From Tardiphaga robiniae (GTDB lineage: Bacteria > Pseudomonadota > Alphaproteobacteria > Rhizobiales > Xanthobacteraceae), in the NCBI RefSeq assembly GCF_013359755.1, contig NZ_JABMCJ010000094.1, positions 186,001-250,000 of the forward strand: a DNA stretch of 64,000 bases. Reading direction: 5' to 3'. This document shows, in pieces, positions 44,681 through 55,592 of the stretch; within the stretch, counting starts at the first letter, position 1; every line of letters begins with the position of its first letter. The notes beneath the pieces were generated by a model, which searched no databases, was not told the DNA's origin, and saw only the letters and a program-made list of their open reading frames with translations. Both the position numbers and the translations under genes were made by a program.

Positions 44681-45907
44681 ATGAGGCGGGTTGTCGTCAC
44701 GGGGATGGGCATTGTCTCATCTATCGGAAACAACACTCAGGAAGTGCTTGCGAGCCTCCATGAGGCAAAGTCGGGCATCACACGCGCCGACAAATACGCA
44801 GAGCTCGGTTTCCGTTCGCAGGTGCAAGGCGCACCGACCATCAATCCGGCCGATGTGATCGACCGCCGCGCGATGCGCTTCCTCGGCGAAGGCGCCGCAT
44901 GGAATCACATCGCCATGGAACAGGCGATCCAGGACTCCGGTCTCGAAGAGTCGGACATCTCGAACGAGCGCACCGGCATCATCATGGGCTCGGGCGGACC
45001 TTCCGCACGCACTATCGTCGAAGCCGCGGACATCACGCGAACGAAGGGTCCGAAGCGCGTTGGTCCGTTCGCGGTGCCGAAGGCGATGTCCTCGACGGCA
45101 TCCGCCACGCTCGCGACCTGGTTCAAGATCAAGGGCGTGAACTATTCGATCTCTTCGGCCTGCGCGACCTCGAACCACTGCATCGGCAATGCCTATGAGA
45201 TGATCCAGTGGGGCAAGCAGGACGTCGTATTCGCCGGCGGCTGCGAAGAGCTCGACTGGTCGCTCTCGGTGCTGTTCGACGCCATGGGCGCAATGTCCTC
45301 GAAGTATAACGACACCCCATCGACGGCCTCGCGTCCCTATGACGTCAGCCGTGACGGCTTCGTCATCGCCGGCGGCGCCGGCGTGGTCGTGGTCGAAGAA
45401 CTCGAGCATGCGAAAGCACGCGGCGCCAAGATCTATGGCGAAATCATCGGCTACGGCGCCACCTCGGACGGTTACGACATGGTCGCCCCGTCCGGCGAAG
45501 GCGCAGAGCGTTGCATGAAGATGGCGCTGGCCACCACCGGCGGCATCAAGATCGACTACATCAACCCGCATGCGACCTCGACGCCAGCCGGCGACCCGCC
45601 GGAAATGCAGGCGATCCGCAACGTGTTCGGCACTGGCGAGAAATGCCCGCCAATCTCGGCGACCAAGGCTCTCACCGGCCACTCGCTAGGCGCCACCGGC
45701 GTGCAGGAAGCAATCTACTCGCTGCTGATGATGCAGAACGGGTTTATCTGCGAGAGCGGCAACATCACCGAACTCGATCCGGTGTTCGCCGACATGCCGA
45801 TCGTGCGCAAGCGCATCGACAATGTGAAGGTCGGCACCGTGCTGTCGAACTCCTTCGGCTTCGGCGGCACCAACGCCACGCTGGTCTTCAAGCGGATGGA
45901 CGCATAA
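44681..45907 (+). CDS. fabB: Beta-ketoacyl-ACP synthase I (FabB)
   Basis: 408-residue condensing enzyme needed after FabA for unsaturated fatty acids. Catalytic residues: Cys161 in [15 protein letters not shown], His in [11 protein letters not shown] and His in [11 protein letters not shown]. The start [16 protein letters not shown] is typical. It lies 82 bases after fabA and four bases before fabI, so the three genes are probably one transcript. Cytosolic. Confidence 0.97.
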   Translation: MRRVVVTGMGIVSSIGNNTQEVLASLHEAKSGITRADKYAELGFRSQVQGAPTINPADVIDRRAMRFLGEGAAWNHIAMEQAIQDSGLEESDISNERTGIIMGSGGPSARTIVEAADITRTKGPKRVGPFAVPKAMSSTASATLATWFKIKGVNYSISSACATSNHCIGNAYEMIQWGKQDVVFAGGCEELDWSLSVLFDAMGAMSSKYNDTPSTASRPYDVSRDGFVIAGGAGVVVVEELEHAKARGAKIYGEIIGYGATSDGYDMVAPSGEGAERCMKMALATTGGIKIDYINPHATSTPAGDPPEMQAIRNVFGTGEKCPPISATKALTGHSLGATGVQEAIYSLLMMQNGFICESGNITELDPVFADMPIVRKRIDNVKVGTVLSNSFGFGGTNATLVFKRMDA

Positions 45908-45911
45908 CGCG

Positions 45912-46718
45912 ATGCCATCACTGATGCAGGGCAAGCGCGGATTGATCATGGGCGTCGCCAATGATCATTCGATCGCGTGGGGAATCGCCAAGGCCCTGCA
46001 TGCGCAGGGTGCCGAACTGGCTTTCACCTATCAAGGCGATGCGCTTGGCAAGCGCGTCAAGCCGCTGGCGGAATCGCTCAATGCGGATCTGATCCTGCCC
46101 TGCGACGTCGAGGACATCGCCAGCGTCGATGCTACGTTCTCTGCGATCAAGGAGAAATGGGGCAGCCTGGATTTCCTGGTCCACGCCATCGGTTTCTCCG
46201 ACAAGAACGAACTCAAGGGCCGCTACGCCGACACCACGCGTGCGAACTTCTCGCGCACCATGGTGATCTCCTGCTTCTCCTTCACCGAAATCGCCAAGCG
46301 CGCGTCGGAAATCATGAAGCCCGGCAGCGCCATGATCACGCTAACTTTTGGCGGATCGACCCGCGTGATGCCGAACTACAATGTCATGGGCGTTGCCAAG
46401 GCCGCTCTCGAAGCCTCGGTGCGTTATCTCGCATCTGACTTTGGCCGCCAGGGCATTCGCGTCAACGCTGTGTCGGCTGGCCCGGTACGTACACTGGCCG
46501 GCTCGGGCATCGGCGATTCCCGCGCGATGTTCGCATTCCAGCAGAAACATTCGCCGCTCGGCCGTGGCGTAACACTGGAAGAACTCGGCGGCACTGCGCT
46601 GTATCTGCTGTCGGATCTTTCCGGCGGCGTGACCGGCGAAACGCATTTCGTCGACTCCGGCTACAACATCATCTCGATGCCGCATCCGGATGCGTTGAAG
46701 GCAGAGGCAGGCGAGTAA
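45912..46718 (+). CDS. fabI: Enoyl-ACP reductase [NADH] (FabI)
   Basis: 268-residue enoyl-ACP reductase of the SDR type, last step of each elongation round. The NADH site begins KRGLIMGVANDHSIAWGIAKAL, and the Y-x6-K active-site pair is in NYNVMGVAK. Triclosan-sensitive FabI has this motif. Starts four bases after the fabB stop. A second fabI may exist elsewhere, as in other rhizobia; this copy is tied to fabAB. The GST gene is convergent, six bases from its stop. Confidence 0.96.
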   Translation: MPSLMQGKRGLIMGVANDHSIAWGIAKALHAQGAELAFTYQGDALGKRVKPLAESLNADLILPCDVEDIASVDATFSAIKEKWGSLDFLVHAIGFSDKNELKGRYADTTRANFSRTMVISCFSFTEIAKRASEIMKPGSAMITLTFGGSTRVMPNYNVMGVAKAALEASVRYLASDFGRQGIRVNAVSAGPVRTLAGSGIGDSRAMFAFQQKHSPLGRGVTLEELGGTALYLLSDLSGGVTGETHFVDSGYNIISMPHPDALKAEAGE

Positions 46719-46724
46719 TTCGCC

Positions 46725-47330
46725 TTACGTCTTTTCCCCCGACGCAAATTCCATCGCACGCTGGAAGGCCGGACGGGCGCTGCAACGATCGAGATAGCGC
46801 TCGAACGCCGGGCGCGACGGCACCATCTTGAAATTGCGCACGGCAAAGTTCAGTCCTGAACCGATGGCGATATCGGCGGCAGAGAATTGTGCGCCAAGAA
46901 TCCATGGACCTTCATCAAGCGCGGCTTCGAGCACATCGAACACGCGCTGCGCATCGCCCCAGCCCGCGGCCACCGGATTCAGCTCCATCTTGGTCGCGAT
47001 CTGTGCGATCGCCGGTTCGATACAGCCCGGCGCAAAGAACAACCAATAGAGATATTTCGCGCGATGAGAATCGCCGAGTGGAGGTGCCAGCTTCGCCTCG
47101 GGATAGCGCTCGGCCACATAAGCGCAGATTGCCGCAGCCTCGGCCATGGTGGCGTCGCCATCCTGCAGAGCCGGCACCTTGCCCATCGGATTGACGGCGA
47201 GGAATTCCAGCGTGCGCTGCGCACCGGTGGAGATATCGGTCAGCACGCGCTCATAGGCGACGCCGGTTTCCTCCATCAGCCAAAGCGCCGTGAATGAGCG
47301 CGAGCGCGGCGACCAGTAGAGTTTCATCAT
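46725..47330 (-). CDS. Glutathione S-transferase family protein
   Basis: 201-residue GST. Residues 1-80 are the thioredoxin-like G-site (MKLYWSPRSRSFTALWLMEETGVAYERVL, with Ser near the N-terminus; NPMGKVPALQDGDATMAEAAAICAYVAERYP), followed by the helical C-domain. ATG 47330 has GGAGG eight bases upstream; the longer frame to 47423 is unneeded. Class not certain (theta/beta-like). Substrate unknown. No operon partner on the same strand; convergent with fabI. Confidence 0.9.
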   Translation of the reverse strand: MMKLYWSPRSRSFTALWLMEETGVAYERVLTDISTGAQRTLEFLAVNPMGKVPALQDGDATMAEAAAICAYVAERYPEAKLAPPLGDSHRAKYLYWLFFAPGCIEPAIAQIATKMELNPVAAGWGDAQRVFDVLEAALDEGPWILGAQFSAADIAIGSGLNFAVRNFKMVPSRPAFERYLDRCSARPAFQRAMEFASGEKT

Positions 47331-47420
47331 CTGGAGATCCTCCGGAGAAACATTTTGCCATTTGTGCGGGGATTCGGAGAAAGCTGCAAGACACAGAGCG
47401 CTCAGACTCTTCGAAACTCT

Positions 47421-47450
47421 CATCGCCGCGAAAGCGGGATCCAGTAACCG
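47421..47450. repeat. Short dispersed repeat fragment
   Basis: CCGCGAAAGCGGGATCCAGTA is split here as CGCCGCGAAAGCGG and GATCCAGTA, a pattern I associate with dispersed intergenic repeats of this bacterial group. Only one copy is in the window, so it is recognised from memory of the type and not from internal comparison. Confidence 0.4.
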
Positions 47451-47495
47451 GCAGTGTCAGTGATGACAGTTGAGTATGACGCGGCGCGACAAGAA

Positions 47496-47526
47496 AAAGC
47501 CCCCGCGACATAGTCGCAGGGGCTTT
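47496..47526 (-). terminator. Rho-independent terminator after katG
   Basis: AAAGCCCC/GGGGCTTT outer arms with an inner GCGAC/GTCGC stem and ATA loop form a long hairpin beginning 25 bases past the katG stop, followed by TTTTTC on the reverse strand. Confidence 0.85.
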
Positions 47527-47550
47527 CATATTCACGATGGCGGGCCGAGG

Positions 47551-49821
<2,271 letters not shown>

Positions 49822-49947
49822 TCAAAAACCCGCTCAAATTTCCCAAAAGCTGTCTAATTTCAATTATCTGCCGAATTCCTCGGCAAGCTTGGCGCTTACC
49901 CTAGTCAGACTTCGTGACGAGAGATTGGAAGAATTCTTAGATCAGGT

Positions 49948-49972
49948 CCAGTCGAATTGTCTTCGACTCTGG
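49948..49972. promoter_or_regulatory. Inverted repeat in the katG/oxyR intergenic region
   Basis: CCAGTCGAA and TTCGACTCTGG flank TTGTC, an imperfect palindrome ending 20 bases before the oxyR ATG. Its place between katG and oxyR makes it a candidate OxyR autoregulatory operator or a leader hairpin; it is not a classic ATAG/CTAT OxyR site. Confidence 0.4.
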
Positions 49973-49992
49973 ATCAGTTTATCTGATGGTCC

Positions 49993-50898
49993 ATGATTAC
50001 GCTCCGCCAGCTCCGCTATCTCGCCGCGCTCGCCAAACACGGCCATTTCGGCCGCGCGGCCGAGGCCTGCAACGTCACCCAGCCTGCGCTGTCGATGCAG
50101 ATACGCGATCTCGAACGGACGCTGGGCGTCAAGGTGGTGGAGCGCCGGCCCGGCGAGGTGATGCTGACCGATGTCGGGCGCGAAGTGGCGCGGCGCGGCG
50201 AGGACGTGCTGGCGGCCTCGCGCGACTTGGTGGACTTTGCGCGGCATCGCGGCGGACTCTTAACCGGGCGGCTGACGCTCGGCGTGATCCCGTCGCTGGC
50301 GCCGTATCTGCTGCCGCGGATCCTGCCGGTGCTACAGAAACAGTTTCCGGAATTGCGGCTGGAGCTGCGCGAGACGCAAACCAGGCAACTGGTCGACGAT
50401 ATCAAGTCAGGCGCACTCGATGCCGCGATGCTGGCGCTGCCGCTTGGTGAGCCTGAGATCGATACGGCCAAATTGTTCGACGATCTGTTCCTGCTCGCGG
50501 TGCCGGCAGACGATCCCCGCCCGGCCGACAAACGCATCAAGGCGATGGAGATCGACCAGAGTCGATTGATCCTGCTGGAGGACGGCCACTGCCTGCGCGA
50601 TCAGGCTCTGGCCTTCTGCGCCACCGCAGCGCGCGGCCATCAGTCTGGCGGCAACGGCATGGCCTTCGCTGCGTCCAGCCTCTCCACGGTGATGCAGATG
50701 GTCGCCAGCGGCTATGGCGTGACGTTGATCCCGCAGATCGCCGCCGATGTCGAACAACGCGACCAGCGCGTCAAATTCCTGCGGTTGGAGAATCCGCAGC
50801 CCGGCCGCACCATCGGCCTCGCCTTTCGCCGGACGTCTCCGCGCAAGGCGGACTTCGCCGCATTGGGCGATGTGGTGAAGGACAGCGTTATCGGCTGA
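49993..50898 (+). CDS. oxyR: Hydrogen peroxide-sensing LysR regulator OxyR
   Basis: 301-residue LysR regulator. The HTH is MITLRQLRYLAALAKHGHFGRAAEACNVTQPALSMQIRDLER. The redox Cys pair is Cys200 and Cys209 (LLEDGHCLRDQALAFC, C-x8-C), as in E. coli OxyR, so it should sense H2O2 through a disulfide. Divergent from katG with about 237 bases between starts. A bidirectional terminator follows. The adjacent katG is the expected target. Confidence 0.95.
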   Translation: MITLRQLRYLAALAKHGHFGRAAEACNVTQPALSMQIRDLERTLGVKVVERRPGEVMLTDVGREVARRGEDVLAASRDLVDFARHRGGLLTGRLTLGVIPSLAPYLLPRILPVLQKQFPELRLELRETQTRQLVDDIKSGALDAAMLALPLGEPEIDTAKLFDDLFLLAVPADDPRPADKRIKAMEIDQSRLILLEDGHCLRDQALAFCATAARGHQSGGNGMAFAASSLSTVMQMVASGYGVTLIPQIAADVEQRDQRVKFLRLENPQPGRTIGLAFRRTSPRKADFAALGDVVKDSVIG

Positions 50899-50918
50899 TC
50901 GTGATGGACCGCAAAAGA

Positions 50919-50950
50919 AAACGCACCGGCGCGGCTGCGCCGATGCGTTT
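50919..50950. terminator. Bidirectional terminator between oxyR and the helix-hairpin-helix gene
   Basis: AAACGCA/TGCGTTT plus CGGCGC/GCGCCG arms with one C/A mismatch and a GGCT loop. On the reverse strand the run TTTTCTTTT follows, giving good termination for the convergent gene. Confidence 0.75.
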
Positions 50951-50973
50951 CCGGACGAGCGAAGCGATCGCGC

Positions 50974-51345
50974 CTAGCTCTTCTGCTTGGCGATGACCTT
51001 GTCCTTGATGCCGTCATAGGTCTTCTCGGGCACGATCTTCTTCTGCACGAGTTCGTCCTTGCCCTTATACGGACGGCCTTTGACGATGGCCGCCGAATAG
51101 GCCTTGCCGATGCCGGGCAGAGCCTCGAGCGCCTCGACACTCGCCGAGTTGAGATCAAGCAATTCAGCCTTCGGTGCCGGAGCCATCTTCGATTCGCTGG
51201 CAGGCGCCATCTTGGATGTGGCGGCCGGAGCCATCTTGCCGGCGGGAGCAGCAGGCTGCGGCGACTGCGCCATCGACGGCGCGGATGCGAGCAGACCCAG
51301 AGTGAGAGCGGCAGCGGTCAAAGTAGCAAATTTGAAATGGCGCAT
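50974..51345 (-). CDS. Exported helix-hairpin-helix (ComEA-like) protein with KMAPA repeats
   Basis: 123 residues. A signal peptide ([27 protein letters not shown]) is followed by three 8-residue repeats with KMAPA at residues 37, 45 and 53, then a helix-hairpin-helix domain ([38 protein letters not shown]) of the ComEA / soluble-ligand type that binds DNA without sequence preference. ATG 51345 has GGAGGG eight bases upstream. The periplasmic role is unclear; ComEA uptake function is only a possibility. Confidence 0.85.
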   Translation of the reverse strand: MRHFKFATLTAAALTLGLLASAPSMAQSPQPAAPAGKMAPAATSKMAPASESKMAPAPKAELLDLNSASVEALEALPGIGKAYSAAIVKGRPYKGKDELVQKKIVPEKTYDGIKDKVIAKQKS

Positions 51346-51446
51346 CGTGGTGTCCCTCCAAGGACGGTTAAGTAACGCCATCAAGCTAGCTGCGGATTCA
51401 TGGCGCCGCCATGGCGCGAAAATGAACCGCAGATAAAAGCTGAAGT

Positions 51447-51938
51447 TTATTTCGCGCCTACTTCGGGAGCGACTGGTTTCAAGTGTTCGAGCGGGAGCTG
51501 CGCGCCCGCCTTCAGCGTTTGAATCGCGATATTGCTCCGCACCTCGCGCACGATGGACAGGTTGAGAAGCTTGCCGACAAGAAAACGTTGATAGTCGGCC
51601 AGTTCGGGCACGACGACTTCAAGGAAGTAGTCGGACTCACCCGATACGAGATGGCACGCGACCACCTCGGGCATCTCCACGACGGCCTTCTCGAAAGCGA
51701 TTGCACGCTTGTTGGCCTGCCCGTCGATCTTCACACCGACGAAGGCCGTAAACCCCAATCCAACGCGCTCACGCCGCAACGCCGCACGGTATCCATCGAT
51801 GTATCTCGCTCGCTCCAGGTTCTTGACCCGCCGCAAGCACGGCGACGGCGACAACCCGACCCGATCGGCCAGTTCGATGTTACTCAGGCGGCCGTCGGCC
51901 TGAAGCTCCGTGATAATTCGGCGATCAATATCGTCCAA
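51447..51938 (-). CDS. Lrp/AsnC family transcriptional regulator
   Basis: 163-residue Lrp-type regulator. The HTH region is [43 protein letters not shown]; the C-terminal RAM (ACT-like) ligand domain begins near [11 protein letters not shown] and contains [19 protein letters not shown]. The start is a TTG at 51938, since no ATG is suitable and an in-frame stop lies 36 bases upstream. Divergent from the NTF2-like gene at 52081, a likely target. Probably senses an amino acid. Confidence 0.92.
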   Translation of the reverse strand: MDDIDRRIITELQADGRLSNIELADRVGLSPSPCLRRVKNLERARYIDGYRAALRRERVGLGFTAFVGVKIDGQANKRAIAFEKAVVEMPEVVACHLVSGESDYFLEVVVPELADYQRFLVGKLLNLSIVREVRSNIAIQTLKAGAQLPLEHLKPVAPEVGAK

Positions 51939-52080
51939 CTGGATTTCTGATCCACCAATCTAAGGTCAGTAAAGGACCATTCGTTGCGCGAGTGCGCTCG
52001 ATATTAGCCAAGTTCGCAAGGACATGCGCAGGGGTCAAGTGTCATCGTCGGACTCACTCTCCCAAAGAAAGAGCATCCCG

Positions 52081-52476
52081 ATGCCCGACCGACTGATAAC
52101 GCAATCACTGCTCGATGCCGTCGAATGCTACTTCGACCTGATGTTCGATAACGACGTCTCGCATTTCGATCAGGTATTTGCCGGAAGTGCACAACTGCAT
52201 GGACTGCGCGACGGCAGCCTACGTTTGCTGCCGGCCGCAGACTACAAGGCGATGCTGGCCTCTACACCATCGCCAAAGAGCAAGGGCGCGCCGCGCGAAC
52301 AGGCGGTGTTGCTGGTGGACTTCGCCGCACCGACCCAGGCGCTGGTCAAGGTTCTCGTCCGGATCGATACGCTCTGGTATTGCGACTACCTGTCCTATCA
52401 TCACATCGGCGATGCCTGGCTGGTGACCGCGAAGTCGTTTCATATTGCCCGGCGGCTCGAGGCGACCGATCAATAG
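52081..52476 (+). CDS. NTF2-like protein (putative lumazine-binding family), second copy in the window
   Basis: 131 residues. The pattern LLDAVECYFDLMFDNDVSHFDQVFAGSAQLHGLRDGSLRLLPAADYKAML and the end GDAWLVTAKSFHIARRLE fit the same fold as the protein at 1750-2124. ATG 52081 is preceded by AAAGAGCATCCCG. It is divergent from an Lrp regulator, which suggests amino-acid-linked control, and convergent with ccmG by a 3-base gap. Ligand or activity unknown. Confidence 0.75.
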   Translation: MPDRLITQSLLDAVECYFDLMFDNDVSHFDQVFAGSAQLHGLRDGSLRLLPAADYKAMLASTPSPKSKGAPREQAVLLVDFAAPTQALVKVLVRIDTLWYCDYLSYHHIGDAWLVTAKSFHIARRLEATDQ

Positions 52477-52479
52477 GCG

Positions 52480-53058
52480 TCAGGACCCTGCCTGCAGTGC
52501 CTTGTCGATCTCGACTTTCAGCACGCGCTCGTAATTTTCCTGCGTGATGCCACCGACCATCTTGTAGGCGATGCGGCCGTCGCGGCCGACGATGAAGGTT
52601 TCGGGCACGCCATAGACGCCCCATTCGATCGCGGCGCGGCCGTTGCCGTCGACGCCGACGATGCCGAACGGATTGCCGTAACGACCGAGAAAGCGGCGCG
52701 CGTTGTCCGGTGCGTCCTTGTAGTTGATGCCGACCAGTTGCAGCCGTTTGTCCTTGCCGAGTTCTGTCAGCAGCGGTGCCTCCTCGTGGCACGGCACGCA
52801 CCACGACGCCCAGACATTGACGAGACTGACCTTGCCCTTAAAGGCCGCGGGATCGAGGCCCGGCACCGGCGCGCCGCTATCGGTGAGGCCATCCAGCGCG
52901 GGCAACGCCGTCTGCGGGGCGGCGCGGCCGATCAATGCCGAGGGCAGTTTCGCGGGGTCGGCTCCGAGCCGAAACCAGAACAGCGCCGCGAGCGCGGCAA
53001 AGATCAGCAGAGGCAGCGCGAGCATCCAGCGGCGCTTCGGAGTGGCTTGCGTGGTCAT
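52480..53058 (-). CDS. ccmG: Thiol:disulfide interchange protein CcmG/DsbE (CycY)
   Basis: 192-residue membrane-anchored thioredoxin that keeps apocytochrome c cysteines reduced in the periplasm. An N-terminal anchor ([21 protein letters not shown]) precedes the thioredoxin domain with active site [13 protein letters not shown]. It begins inside the ccmD stop (GTGA/ATGA-type overlap), last gene of the ccmCDG run. The FixK box before ccmC should also control it. Periplasmic side of the inner membrane. Confidence 0.95.
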   Translation of the reverse strand: MTTQATPKRRWMLALPLLIFAALAALFWFRLGADPAKLPSALIGRAAPQTALPALDGLTDSGAPVPGLDPAAFKGKVSLVNVWASWCVPCHEEAPLLTELGKDKRLQLVGINYKDAPDNARRFLGRYGNPFGIVGVDGNGRAAIEWGVYGVPETFIVGRDGRIAYKMVGGITQENYERVLKVEIDKALQAGS

Positions 53059-53237
53059 GTGAGATCCGTCGCACCACGACCCGAGCGCCGCGCCGCGCCG
53101 GAGGATTCCAACTCATGCAGCCGCGCGCGGACGCGACGATGATCGATGGCGATCCACACGATGAGGATCAGCACCACCGCTGCGACCAGCGCGTAGGACG
53201 TGACGATGAAAGATGCGTAGGGACCAAGCGCCATCAC
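53055..53237 (-). CDS. ccmD: Heme exporter protein CcmD
   Basis: 60-residue single-span protein ([22 protein letters not shown] near residues 9-30, then a basic cytosolic tail), the usual size and shape of CcmD, which stabilises CcmC and releases holo-CcmE. It overlaps both neighbours by four bases. Identity rests on the position between ccmC and ccmG plus the form. Confidence 0.9.
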   Translation of the reverse strand: MMALGPYASFIVTSYALVAAVVLILIVWIAIDHRRVRARLHELESSGAARRSGRGATDLT

Positions 53238-53971
53238 GGGAGTGCCACCGGCTTTGAGGCCTGCAGCATCTGCAGCGCACGCAGGCGGCGCCGCAGGATC
53301 TCGTTACGCATGGCCGCGAGATGCAGTGTGATGAACAGCAGCGAGAATGCCACCGCCATCACCAGCAGTGGGATCAGAAACGACTTGTCGAGCGACGAGC
53401 CGCCCATCTTCATCACCGACGCAGGCTGATGCAGCGTATTCCACCAATCGACCGAGAACTTGATGATCGGAATATTGATGGCGCCGACCAAGGTCAGCAC
53501 CGCCGCGGCGCGCGCCGCCCGCGACGGGTCTTCAACGGCACGCCACAGCGCGATCAGGCCGAGATACATCAGAAACAGAATGAGCACCGAAGTCAGTCGC
53601 GCGTCCCATTCCCAATAGGTGCCCCACATCGGCCGGCCCCACAGCGATCCCGTGACCAATGCGAGAAAGGTGAAGGCCGCGCCGATCGGCGCCGCCGCCT
53701 TGGCTGCAACATCGGCGAGCGGATGCCGCCACACCAGCGTGCCCAGCGATGCCACACTCATGACGCCCCAGACGAACATCGATAGCCAGGCGTTCGGCAC
53801 ATGGATGAACATGATCTTGACGGTGGCGCCCTGCTGATAGTCATCGGGGGCCATGGCCGACTGATACAAGCCGATCGCAAGCAGAATGCCCGTCGCCATC
53901 GCCAGCCACGGCAGGATGCGGGTGGCGAGCGACAGGAACCGGGTTGGATTGGCGAGTTCGGTCAGCGTCAT
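53234..53971 (-). CDS. ccmC: Heme exporter / heme-handling protein CcmC
   Basis: 245-residue polytopic protein that loads heme onto CcmE. The tryptophan-rich WWD region is in the periplasmic loop: [31 protein letters not shown]; His residues flank it in [15 protein letters not shown] and [11 protein letters not shown] 53971 is preceded by GGAAATGCC; a 36-base longer frame is possible. Preceded by a perfect FixK-type box about 73 bases upstream (54044-54057), so it can be transcribed apart from ccmAB. Confidence 0.96.
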   Translation of the reverse strand: MTLTELANPTRFLSLATRILPWLAMATGILLAIGLYQSAMAPDDYQQGATVKIMFIHVPNAWLSMFVWGVMSVASLGTLVWRHPLADVAAKAAAPIGAAFTFLALVTGSLWGRPMWGTYWEWDARLTSVLILFLMYLGLIALWRAVEDPSRAARAAAVLTLVGAINIPIIKFSVDWWNTLHQPASVMKMGGSSLDKSFLIPLLVMAVAFSLLFITLHLAAMRNEILRRRLRALQMLQASKPVALP

Positions 53972-54043
53972 GGCATTTCCAATAGTCGCGGCTCTGTCCG
54001 CGATCAATGCAACTTATTCTCGTTCAACACGGCTCGCGACGAG

Positions 54044-54057
54044 TTGACCCAGGTCAA
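54044..54057. promoter_or_regulatory. FNR/FixK-type box upstream of ccmC
   Basis: TTGACCCAGGTCAA is a perfect TTGA-N6-TCAA palindrome in the 123-base gap between ccmB and ccmC. Together with the ccoN box it predicts low-oxygen control of ccmCDG. Confidence 0.7.
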
Positions 54058-54094
54058 TCCAGTGTCTCAGCCTGTCGTGATCCATCCAACTGTC

Positions 54095-54763
54095 TCAATC
54101 CAGTCCATGCCGCAGGCTCGCCGCCGCCGCGAAAGGCCCGATCACGAGGCTCGCCAGCGATAGCGCGCAGAGGATCGAGAATGGCGTCGAGAATGACAAC
54201 TGTCCGGCGATGGCCGCATTGGAGGCCGCAACGCCGAAAATCAGCACCGGGATCGACAACGGCAACACCAGCACCGCCAGCAAGAGCCCGCCGCGCTGCA
54301 GCGTCACCGCCAGCGCGGCGCCAATCATGCCGGTGAAGGTCAGCGCCGGCGTGCCCGCCAACAGCGTCAGGGCGACCGCCAGCGTCGCCGGCCCGTCGAG
54401 ATTGAGCAGCAGCCCCAGCACTGGCGTCGCGGCGATCAGCGGCACGCCCGCGGCCAACCAATGTGCGAGAGCCTTGGCAGCGCAGGCGAGTTCCAGTGGC
54501 GTCCGGCTCATCAGAATGAGATCCAGCGAGCCATCGTCGTGATCGGCAGTAAACAACCGGTCCAGCGTCAGCAGGCTCGCGAGCAGCGCCCCGAGCCATA
54601 GAATCGCCGGCCCCAGTCGTGCCAGCAGCGCCAGATCCGGCCCCAGCGCGAAAGGCATCAGCACGACAACCGTCAGAAAGAACAGCACACCGATCAGCGC
54701 CCCGCCGCCGACCCGGACGGCAATACGGATGTCACGGCGAATCAACGCGCCAAGGGCACTCAC
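54095..54763 (-). CDS. ccmB: Heme exporter protein CcmB
   Basis: 222-residue membrane component of the CcmAB ABC transporter, with six hydrophobic segments and the family start [38 protein letters not shown], then [31 protein letters not shown]. The GTG start at 54763 lies in the ccmA stop (GTGA). The long frame to 55036 in the same phase is a shadow over ccmA. CcmAB uses ATP to release holo-CcmE from CcmCD. Confidence 0.94.
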   Translation of the reverse strand: MSALGALIRRDIRIAVRVGGGALIGVLFFLTVVVLMPFALGPDLALLARLGPAILWLGALLASLLTLDRLFTADHDDGSLDLILMSRTPLELACAAKALAHWLAAGVPLIAATPVLGLLLNLDGPATLAVALTLLAGTPALTFTGMIGAALAVTLQRGGLLLAVLVLPLSIPVLIFGVAASNAAIAGQLSFSTPFSILCALSLASLVIGPFAAAASLRHGLD

Positions 54764-55362
54764 GCCTCGCCCCCGATGCGCAACTCCCGGGCGGGAATGC
54801 CGAGCGGACCATGGGTCGCGGCAATAACCAGTCCGCCCGATGCGAGATGATCCGTCATCAGCCCCGCAAACACTCGCTGGCTGGCGAGATCCAGCGCTGC
54901 GGTCGGTTCGTCGAGCAGCCAGATCGGCCGGCGGACGGTCAGCAGACGCGCAATCGACAGCCGGCGACGCTGGCCGGCCGACAAGAAACCCGCGGGCAAT
55001 GCTGCGGCATGGGAGAGACCTACTGCTGCAATGCACGTGGCTGGATCGGCCGGCGTGCCACCGAGGAAGTCGGCCCAGAAGGTCAGGTTTTCCGTCACCG
55101 TCAAAGCCGGCTTCATGGCGTCGCGGTGGCCCAGGTAATGGGCCAGTTCGGCAACGGTCATTTCGCCGTCGCCGCCCTCGAGAGCGATGGAGCCCTCGGC
55201 CGGCGCCAGCAGGCCTGCGATCAACCGCAGCAATGAGGTTTTGCCTGCCCCGTTAGGGCCAATGACCGCCACTGCCTTGCCTGCCGTGGCATCGAAATCG
55301 AGCCCGGCGAAGACTTCGCGGCCGCCCCGCAGGCATCGTAAATTGCGCCCCGAGAGCCGCAT
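54760..55362 (-). CDS. ccmA: Heme exporter ATP-binding protein CcmA
   Basis: 200-residue ABC ATPase. Walker A is [10 protein letters not shown], the signature [15 protein letters not shown], and Walker [14 protein letters not shown]; the switch His lies in AATHGPLG. It is the first gene of the ccmAB pair and is divergent from acnA. A 17-bp Irr-like box lies about 100 bases upstream. Usual length for CcmA. Confidence 0.95.
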   Translation of the reverse strand: MRLSGRNLRCLRGGREVFAGLDFDATAGKAVAVIGPNGAGKTSLLRLIAGLLAPAEGSIALEGGDGEMTVAELAHYLGHRDAMKPALTVTENLTFWADFLGGTPADPATCIAAVGLSHAAALPAGFLSAGQRRRLSIARLLTVRRPIWLLDEPTAALDLASQRVFAGLMTDHLASGGLVIAATHGPLGIPARELRIGGEA

Positions 55363-55460
55363 CTTAACCCTTCCATGACCATCTGATTTGGCTCAGAGGT
55401 CGCCGCGGCGTTGTTGCATCATTTCGCAGGGCTGCAAACGATTGTCGATATGGCAGCGGT

Positions 55461-55477
55461 TCTAGAAAGATTCTATA
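55461..55477. promoter_or_regulatory. Candidate Irr-binding box (ICE) between ccmA and acnA
   Basis: TCTAGAAAGATTCTATA matches the ICE form TTTAGAA-N3-TTCTAAA at 12 of 14 fixed bases. On the acnA strand TATAAG (55474-55479) overlaps it as a possible -10, which would allow Irr to block acnA transcription. The acnA ATG lies 115 bases downstream and ccmA about 100 bases the other way. Confidence 0.5.
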
Positions 55478-55592
55478 AGTCGGAACTTGATGCAGCACAC
55501 AATCGGCGCCTGCAAGCAAACCGGCCTTCTCCGCCGACGGTGTCTCGATACCCTTTTCCGGGTATCGGTCAACTGAATTGGGACCCCTTCAC

